DNA of 64,000 nt from Anniella stebbinsi (lineage: Eukaryota > Chordata > Lepidosauria > Squamata > Anniellidae), in NCBI GenBank assembly GCA_029215795.1, contig JARDYH010000002.1, positions 299,925,973 to 299,989,972 of the forward strand, given 5' to 3'. The notes below the pieces were generated by a model. That model was not told the DNA's origin and ran no database searches. It saw only the letters and a list, made by a program, of their open reading frames with translations. Shown piece by piece: positions 56,682-64,000 of the stretch. Within the stretch, counting starts at the first letter, position 1, and each line of letters begins with the position of its first letter. A program made the position numbers and the translations under genes.

Positions 56682-57050
56682 GCAGGATCTACACGTCATC
56701 CTCGATGCGCCCTCCCTGCGCCACAAGCCGCTTTGGAGCGCTGCACTTCGTCTAGTGTGGCTCAAGCCTCGGAGGCTCTGCCCGCGCCCCGTGGCTGCCG
56801 CCCTTTCATCCAGGCCGGTCCGGGGAGGGAGGGGGGAGGGTTGTAAATAAAAGCCAGCGATTGGGAGAGGGATTTCCAATTGATAGCTTTTGTTTACAAC
56901 GCTCCCTCCTCCCTCCCTGGGACCGCCGGGATGAAAGGGTGGCGGCGGCGCGAGTGCGAGCAGAGCCTCCGAGGCTTGAGCCACACTAGATGAAGTGCAG
57001 CGCTCCAAAGAGGGAGGGAGGGCACATCGAGGACGACGTGTAGATCCGGC
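56682..57050. mobile_element. CTACAC-end palindromic MITE, GC-rich, 369 bp, copy 2
   Basis: Starts GCAGGATCTACACGTCATCC, ends GTGTAGATCCGGC, flanked by an exact 5-bp duplication, CATAG (56677-56681 and 57051-57055). Very similar to 30390-30776, with a short deletion in the right arm near 57008. The large palindrome explains the overlapping open frames. Confidence 0.92.
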
Positions 57051-57159
57051 CATAGACTGGAAATAGATTCATCCATCCCTAAGAACAGTACATAAGTGTG
57101 TGTATGATCAGATTAGTCAAAACAAACAAATACATTCAAAAGGTCCAGTGTGTTTTTAC

Positions 57160-57251
57160 CTGAAGTTGCCTGAAACACATTTGGCTTTTTGAGCTGAGTG
57201 ATCTGCTCCTGCAAGGACTCACCGAACACATTCTGGAACAATACATTTTCC
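57160..57251 (-). CDS. candidate internal exon of an unidentified gene (92 bp)
   Basis: Read on the minus strand, a pyrimidine-rich acceptor ('ttctcctccattttag') ends at plus position 57252, and a donor (CAG|GTAAAAA) follows at 57159. Between them are 92 bp, open in the frame that begins with the third base of a codon and ends with the first base of the next (1 + 30 codons + 1). The 30 residues include ENVLFQNVFGESLQEQ and ITQLKKPNVFQATS; the middle looks amphipathic and could form a short helix. A second frame is also open but rich in Ser, Arg and Cys. It lies in non-repetitive sequence 105 bp from a MITE. I do not recognise the gene; neighbouring exons were not found, which is expected if introns are long. 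A chance open stretch with fortuitous splice motifs is the alternative. Confidence 0.4.
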
Positions 57252-59446
57252 CTAAAATGGAGGAGAATGGTATAGGCCATGTCTTTATGGATTGCAATAT
57301 GTATGCATTGGAACCCCTCAGAATTTTTCATTGAAATCTGAAGCGATGGCCTGCATTAAGAGGTGCCCATGTGTCCTTTAAAACTGTGAGATCAGCTTTT
57401 GGAGGGGGAGCATTTTGATTTTAAAACTTTATATTTTAGATCTGCAATTGTGATATAATTCTTGTATTGATTACTCCCGTTAACTCTTTTACTCCTATCT
57501 TTAAGACAATGTTAATTCTGCTGTACGACACTTCTTCAGATTTATGGAACCATTCCATGCTTGTCCTGTCCTAGTTTACAAAAAAAGCATTTGCAGAGTC
57601 AGGGTTTATAAAGGATACTGCTCAAGTCACGTTTTTGTTATAGAGCCATTCCACTTATCGTGCTTTTGGGGACATGGGGAACATGCTTTGGCAGCACAGT
57701 GAAAGACAAGAGATAGTATCAAATAGGCCTTTGGGACAACTTCCAGTTTGCAGCCCAAAGAAAACTGAGCAGTTGCACCCAAGAAAGGAGCATTTCTCCA
57801 GCTATAGTTCTCTTTAGGTGTATTATGGATTTTATGGGACACAAAGGTCTAACAAAAGCCACAGTTTTCATTTTTCTGCTTCTTTTTTCAACTGACCCCA
57901 CAAAATTTTAACAAGCCATCACCTCATGCATCAGAAAGAGAACTTGTCAGATAAAAGCCCATTTCACCTACTTTTAAACTTATCTTTCAATGGGAAAAGG
58001 TAATCACGCCATTACACTGGAAATGGGATATTATAGAATTGGATTTTTAAAACAACAACAACAGCAACAACCACCACCACCAAAAATAATAAATAATAAA
58101 ATCAATGGGCAACTTTATCTGCATAACTACAGCCTGGTGTCATTTTCCCCCCTTGCTTGCTTGTCAAGCGAAAGTATCTTGGGATTGTATTTCCTTGGAG
58201 TTTTACAATGATAATGAGAACAATTATATTTCCCCATCTGGAATCCATTAAATGTGATTATGATTGCTGACTTTCCTATCCTTATTACTATCTGGATTAG
58301 CTAACCCCATTACAAAGAATGCACTCCCTAAACTCTGTTGGAAATATGATTTCCTGTCATCTAACCACGGACTCTCTTTTATACTCTCTGTGTCTCTTCT
58401 CCTCCCCCCTGCAACCACGACCAATGTACCATCATAAACGACATCATCTCTTGCCTCAATTACAAGAACCTTAATAGGTTGAAACTCCCAGGTGACATAT
58501 CTGCAGGTGCTTAAACAAAAAAAAATAAAATCATCTGATCTTCTCAGTAAATGAGTCCTGCATTCTCTCAGTCAACCAGATGGCCTCTTGCCTGTAGCTT
58601 GCAGGTGCTGTAGGGTGGGACATCCAAAGTCTTGGCCTTTCAAATCTGCACCACATAAAGTACGTTAAAGAATAAATCAGTACAAAAATACAGATGTAAT
58701 TATTACTTCCTGTTACAATATTCAGGGTTTTACTAGTAAAAATACAATCCAAAATTAAGCGAGAGCACAGTCTCAATGCTTGATGACTTTGTACAAACAA
58801 TGCTAATCTGAAACACATGTCATGGTCTGCAAGTTTCATTTCATTTGTGTACAACATCCGATCATTATTATTTTTTTCAAATTGGGCCCCTTCGATTAGT
58901 TCAGTCCACTTTTATCATTTATCCTTGGTTTCTTTTGTCAAGGATTAACTTTCCAATGATGTTTTTGCAAGAATGTTGCATAACCAGCCAACACAACAGC
59001 ATGAATCAGCCAGAAATGTACTCAGAGACAGCAGTGGTGAGGTGGTGGTTGTAGTCTCTTTATCTTTGGGAGTATCTTTATCTTTGTATTGTATTTGGTT
59101 CTTATGTTTGACTTAGGCAAGTTCAATTCCCACCATACACCCATGACCCAGTCTGCCATACCTGCAGTCAAACCCTCCAGTCTCCCCTAGCCAACTCATC
59201 CACCTAAAAGCTCCATGATTGTGGAGAGACCTGGCCTGGTGTGGAGGTACTAATAACATCATCATCTTCACCAGAGCATGTTCTGCTGATCCTGAATAGA
59301 GCTGCTGCAGCCATGACCTTTATGAACTAATAAAACTGATAAGACTTGTAATCCAGGAAGAGATATTTTTTGTTTTTTTTATTGAAGTATCTTGGAAAGC
59401 TACCTCCATCATATAAGAAGTGAGTACAGCTGGGGTAGTGTAGAGA
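57252..59446. other. unique DNA, no repeat recognised
   Basis: Non-repetitive, AT-rich. A minus-strand stretch at 58531-58645 has an acceptor-like 'tggtgcag' and an open frame to a TGA stop, but support is weak. Otherwise nothing. Confidence 0.4.
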
Positions 59447-59451
59447 CCTAG

Positions 59452-59599
59452 AGCCTATCTACACTACTGCTTTAAAATGGTTTAAAATGGTTTAAAATGG
59501 TTTATAACAGTTTTGAGAACTGTTGGGGCCCAGGACACACTCCATATACAGTTTTCAAAACATTTTCAAACTGTTTTATCCTGCGTTTGTAGATAGGCT
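59452..59599. mobile_element. CTACAC-end MITE, 148 bp
   Basis: Starts AGCCTATCTACACTACTGC, ends GTTTGTAGATAGGCT, flanked by an exact 5-bp duplication, CCTAG (59447-59451 and 59600-59604). Contains a triplicated 'aaaatggttt' and the 'gacacactccatatacagtt' core. No coding region. Confidence 0.9.
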
Positions 59600-59853
59600 C
59601 CTAGGCTCATGTGGAGAGAGAAGACACTAGTAACATCATAGCCTATCCTACAGCATGCCCTGTGCCTGTGGGCTAGAACTGGTATGAATGTGGCCTTCTT
59701 CAAGAACAGGCTCACTACTTGGGAGCTACAAGGATGTTGTTCTTTTAATGGTGTACATGGAAACCTACCAAGAGCATATTTATTTATTCAAAATATTTCT
59801 ATACATTCATGTGCAACATATCCAAGCAGTTTGCAACACTCAAATTACAAGAT

Positions 59854-59892
<39 letters not shown>

Positions 59893-59906
59893 GATAGATA
59901 GATAGA
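59854..59906. repeat. (GATA)n microsatellite
   Basis: About 12 GATA units with one interruption at 59892. GATA-type repeats are common in squamates. It follows a short L2-like fragment (59775-59850). Confidence 0.9.
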
Positions 59907-61575
59907 CTAAAAACAAAGTATAACCATAACAGAATAGTAGGCCATTAACTAGAAATCATAACAATATAGATCAGTAAATGCTGAGGCATATAAAAAAGTT
60001 TTCTATGCAACAGAGTTTGTGCAGAATATATTTAAGAAGTGTGTGCAGCTGAAGACAACATCTGCAGTGCAGGTCACAGGCCAAGGATATCTGCAGGAGT
60101 TGGGCATCCTTGAGAGATGTAAAAAGGAGCAGTGAGGACCCTCTTTTAGTTTGCAGAAGAACAGCAGCTGAGAGAACAAGAGCTGAAATGTCAAGTGGAC
60201 TGGGTAGAGACTCTATACATTTTGCCTCATGAAAGACATAGGACATAAGATTATGGAAAGCATAGGACCTTTGATTAAGTGGTAGTCAGTTGGAGTGGTT
60301 GACCATCTTTTTTGCATTGGTTTTTCTCTCAGTGAGAGTGATCGTTAAGTAGGAAATAATCCACTTAATCCCTGCTTTGAAAGGATGGTTGAAGGCCTGA
60401 TCTCTTTTAAGGGGAGATTGAGTGTTGTATACTTTTGTGCCTTGTCTTTCTTTGATGATTTTTAGAAATAGCAAGATGATTTTTCTGCATTGTTGTTGTT
60501 GATGATGATGATTTTGATTATTTTTGGTACATATAATTTACTATATAATTTGAAAAGGATGATGATGATGATGATGATAATGATGATGACGTATCCTGTG
60601 ACATGTCCCAAACTCTTTCCATTTAACTGGGAGTACAGGCCTAAGACTGCAGCTACACAACCATGTTGATTACTATTGCACATCCAATGCAGAGCGGGGC
60701 TAGAGTGGGAGTACAAGACAGGAAATGTGTTAAAAAATGGCCCCAATTTTATTGGTTACAGCTTCCAGAGTTTCCTGAAGCCCATGCCAGAACCCCATTT
60801 ATTGAGGAGGAGGAGACCAGAAGGGAAAGGTTCTCCCTCCAGTCTACTCATAAGCATAACCCCCAAGAGTCCAACAGCACAATTGGCTCTTGAGGTGAGG
60901 CTAGGGTTGCAGCTCCAGACAGACACCACCTAGCCATCACTGAAAAGCATCTCTCCTTCCACCATGTAAACGCAACTGGAGCTTCTCATGCTGTCACATG
61001 AGCATTATGCAGTTTGCTGAAATCTTGGCTCAGCTTGTGTTATCTTTGTGGGGATGTGTACCATGTGCATTAATACACTGTGGGTTGTGGATGTCCTTGG
61101 GTTCTTGCAATTTCTGTAAGCGCTTTGAGGCTAGGGCATTGTTCCTGTTCTAGAATCCAGTAGGAAGCCATTACTGGATAAGAGGCCTTTAATCATTATG
61201 GCAAAATCACAGGACACTTTATCTGCACTCTTAGATTCTGAACTCACATTATTCTGAATGGGCTAATAAGAGTGAATTCCCTTTTCATTTCCTTATAGAA
61301 AGTGGGGCCTGTGGTCTCATGGAAGACTGTGACATTTATCAACATTTGACAAGTTGACCAAGTGAACATATTCCTGGCCAGTATCCTTGTAAGATATGTT
61401 TCTTTTCCACTTTCTAAATGATAGAATTCCAGAATTGTGCATGATGGGATATGATGGGAAAATAAGCCCATAGAAATTAAGAGAGTGATGTGTCTTTGGA
61501 AGGTAATAGTTCTGTCTGACACACATTTGACCATAACACAAAGACAAAATTGAACAAAATTATCCATTAGAGAAT
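59907..61575. other. unique DNA with (GAT)n
   Basis: GAT-rich arrays at about 60500-60525 and 60556-60592. Frames near 60663-60933 and 61244-61567 show no domain. Confidence 0.45.
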
Positions 61576-61785
61576 GAATAAGAACATAAAAAGAGCCATG
61601 CTGAATCAGACCAAGGGTTCATCTAGTCAAGCACGCTGTTCACACAGTGACCAACCAGCTGTCAACTAGGAACCCACAAGCAGGACACAGGTGTAGCAGC
61701 ACCTTCCCACTCATGTTCCCCAGCAACTGGTGTATACAGGCTTACTGCCTCTGATATTGGAGGTAGCACATAGCTTCATACTTAG
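61576..61785 (-). mobile_element. CR1-like LINE 3' end
   Basis: 'aataagaacataaaaagagc', 'catgctgaatcagaccaag', 'ccccagcaactggtgtat', 'ctgcctctgatattgg': the common family in reverse orientation, 5'-truncated. Confidence 0.75.
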
Positions 61786-62044
61786 TTTACTGCTTCCTCC
61801 TCCCACCCCCATTTATATTATCAAGCAACTGATCCACTAGATATCCTTTTCACACATGAGCTATAACTTGCAAATTCTAAAACTGTGCTGAACTTAAGGG
61901 GGGGAGTGAAAATATTACAGTGGGTAAACTGGGTTTGCCACTGAGTGTACAATCCATAGGAAGTAAATCCTGGCTCCTCTGAAAGCTATATATGTTTGAA
62001 AACATGCATGCCATTCACACTTTATATTTTTAGGCATACACTTA

Positions 62045-62215
62045 TAGCATGCTTAGGATAAACAGAAGGATCAAAGTTCAATCCATGGTATTTCCAGTTA
62101 AAAGGACCGGGTAATACGTAATGGGGGGGGGGGGGACCTGACTGAGAGAGAGAGACACTGCCAGTGAGATTAGGCAATGTTAGGCTAAACCAACAAATAG
62201 TAGAGAGCTTCCAGA
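62045..62215 (+). repeat. tRNA-derived SINE, diverged
   Basis: 'aaagttcaatccatgg' is a B-box-like tRNA segment, followed by 'tttccagttaaaaggaccgg' and, after a G-run at about 62125-62137, 'gagacactgccagtgag'. Same general family as 16351. Confidence 0.55.
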
Positions 62216-62226
62216 TGAGGATTTAT

Positions 62227-62266
62227 CCCCCCACCCCCACCCCACCCCCACCCCACCCCCACCCCA
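62227..62266. repeat. (CCCCA)n tract, G-quadruplex potential on minus strand
   Basis: Eight runs of four or more C separated by single A residues. The complementary strand therefore has eight G-runs. Confidence 0.9.
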
Positions 62267-62358
62267 TCATGCTGCCTCCTTCACAGAATTTTATGGGAGG
62301 TTCAGACAAAGTTGTCTTCCACCTATAACCTTCTTGTGTTTCCCCTCACTTCCTATAT

Positions 62359-62387
62359 TGTTGTTGTTGTTGTTGTTGTTGTTGTTT
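62359..62387. repeat. (GTT)n microsatellite
   Basis: About nine GTT units, read on the minus strand as poly-Gln in an incidental frame. Confidence 0.9.
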
Positions 62388-62525
62388 TACGATGGTAAAT
62401 GTGTTAAGAAAGAAAAGATAGCATAGCTGCACAATACCTGCTAATTGGTCATCCCAGGACTCCTCTGTCTGGAAGCACCCACAGTCTGACTTGGTATAAA
62501 CTTCCCCTGTTTCTACATGAAAACC

Positions 62526-62700
62526 AGTGGAGGCTGACAGCTCCAATATCAATGAGGTGGTGAATCCACTCTGGGTTTCAGTCAGAACTATCCAGAATTC
62601 AAAACTTTTTGCACCTTGGATAGCTCCTTTAGAGTTCTGACTGGTGAAACTGGGAGCGGATTCACTGCCCCACTGGCCTTGGAGCCACCAGCCTCCTCTG
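62526..62700. mobile_element. hAT-like MITE (CAGTGGAGGCTG family), 175 bp
   Basis: Left CAGTGGAGGCTGACAGCTCC and right GGAGCCACCAGCCTCCTCTG form imperfect inverted repeats, continued inside by 'tggtgaatccactc' against 'gagcggattcactgcc'. Flanks TGAAAAAC and ATAAAAAC share six of eight bases. No coding region; the minus-strand frame through it (62346-62711) is incidental. Confidence 0.65.
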
Positions 62701-64000
62701 ATAAAAACCAAATGTGTGCAGAGGCTCTAAAGCAAGGGTCCACAAGCTGATGCTCCCACCCATGGCCTGCACTGCAGCTCCCCCAAGAGTGTCCTGACCT
62801 CTAAACCATCTCCAAATTCTCCCTTTTGATTTACCCACCACTTATATCTTCATACAGATCGTCCTTTTTTCCCCCTGCCACTGCTAGCATGAATGAAGGA
62901 ACCATCTATATCCAGATTGCTGGGCATCATGTGTCTGGACTCTTGCTCTTCAGGAAGAATAATTAAGCTATTTCTTTCCTGCCCTCAAAATAAAGCAAAT
63001 GAGTTTACTGCGCTGGGTAAACCTGCTTCACGAAGGCATTGTTTCCTCCACCACACATTAGTTCTCGTTTATGCACTAATTTCGTGGTTGTCTGATGTAT
63101 TAGATCTTGGCACAGCCAGCTCAGAACTTTCAAACTGTTTGCTTTGTTCTCAGATTACACATTCGTTTTGATTCTGAAAAAGGATTACCTAATTATAAGC
63201 AAGCATTCCAACAGAAGCCAGTTGCTGCTCTTTCGAGACATAATGATTGTTTTTAATGACTATTTAAGATGTGCCGCCTGGGGGTTGTAGAATCAGCCCA
63301 TATTTATTGGCTTTCACAGAAGACACACCTCACAGGAGCAAACCTTTCACATTCAGCAAGGAGAAGATTTTACAGTATGCCAGACTGTCAGCTGCTTTAA
63401 TGATTACCTGGAACGTTAAGTTTGGTCTTTTTTTTTCTTTTTTTTTAAAGAAAGCAAAGATTTATTATGACTCTATGCATCCATACAATGTCAAAACTAA
63501 AACAAAGAATTGTAAGGTACCTCAAGGAGTAGTACATGTATTAAATAAACTTTGAAATAAATCCTGGGTTCAAAATCAGCCATTGCCTAATCAAGCAGAC
63601 TCTTGTAGATAAGGAGGCTTTGATGTGCAGAACTGCTTTAGTTCTTTAAATTTGAATTTTGAAGATTATGGAATTTAGCTACTATAAATTTTAGCTGGAC
63701 TGGTAAAATGAACATTCAGAAAAATACAGATGATCTTAAAATGCAGTGCCTAAATTTTAATGCTTGCTTAAAATTGAATATAAAAATAGAAACCCATTTG
63801 CAGTGAGCCCCATTTGAGCTTTCTGAGGACATCTCTACATGTGGCTTTTATCATGCGCTGGTGATTGGTCACTCATGAAAGTTAGTGTGTCCTTTACATG
63901 ATGTCGTCAACCTGCAGAGCCTCTCTGCATGCTTTATAACCTTTATAAGTTTTTTTTAAAATTGAGGACAGTGCAGCATTTTCTCATGAAGTACTCTACT
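62701..64000. other. unique repeat-poor DNA, possible conserved non-coding element
   Basis: No repeat family recognised. The segment 62900-63420 has long stretches free of simple repeats, several homeodomain-type TAAT sites ('cataatgattgtttttaatg' near 63240), and composition different from the AT-rich flanks. This fits an enhancer-like conserved element near a developmental gene, but that is inference only. Confidence 0.3.

Noticed and set aside
58531..58647. Minus-strand open frame after an acceptor-like 'tggtgcag', ending in a stop, as a terminal exon
   Set aside because: The pyrimidine tract is weak, no similarity is recognised, and there is no supporting donor or polyadenylation context.

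Overview
This window looks like vertebrate, most likely squamate reptile (lizard or snake), non-coding DNA. The basis is AT-rich sequence full of microsatellites, together with L1, L2, CR1 and CR1-like LINEs, tRNA-derived SINEs and MIR remnants, many short hAT-type elements and a Helitron. No prokaryotic-style gene, operon, CRISPR array or complete protein-coding gene is visible. It is best read as intergenic or long-intron sequence. One 92-bp minus-strand block (57160-57251) has convincing splice sites on both sides and an open frame, so it may be a real exon.

Layout. 1-330: possible left-truncated LTR on the minus strand. 331-10775: unique AT-rich DNA with a MIR, a dispersed element containing ~31-bp tandem units, CR1-like fragments, a hAT element, a small MITE and microsatellites. 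10776-14916: L2 LINE with a broken ORF, a 73-bp triplication and a 1.2-kb hAT-type fold-back element inserted with an exact 8-bp duplication. 14917-25276: GC-rich element remnants, a SINE, a LINE tail, a long CR1-like copy, a second fold-back hAT element, and further hAT MITEs. 26395-28660: CR1-like tail, a CR1 inside a palindromic MITE, and an 886-bp element containing another hAT MITE. 29000-31665: MIR, CR1-like fragment and a GC-rich palindrome. 32015-36840: a 4.4-kb L1 inside a second copy of the 31-bp-unit element. 39491-40897: Helitron. 41895-50106: CpG-rich element, a direct-repeat-flanked CpG-rich block and small MITEs. 51516-62700: LINE, hAT and MITE copies, the candidate exon, CR1-like fragments, a SINE and microsatellites. 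62701-64000: unique, repeat-poor DNA.

How the pieces relate. Two non-autonomous DNA transposon groups dominate. One leaves 8-bp duplications and has several families (termini TAGGGTGACC, CAGGGGTGGGGAACC, TAGGGATGTGCAC, CAGCTTTCC). The other has ends carrying CTACAC, leaves 5-bp duplications, and combines nearly identical ends with very different interiors. At least five nested insertions allow relative dating. All LINE reading frames seen are interrupted, so none of these copies appears able to move itself.
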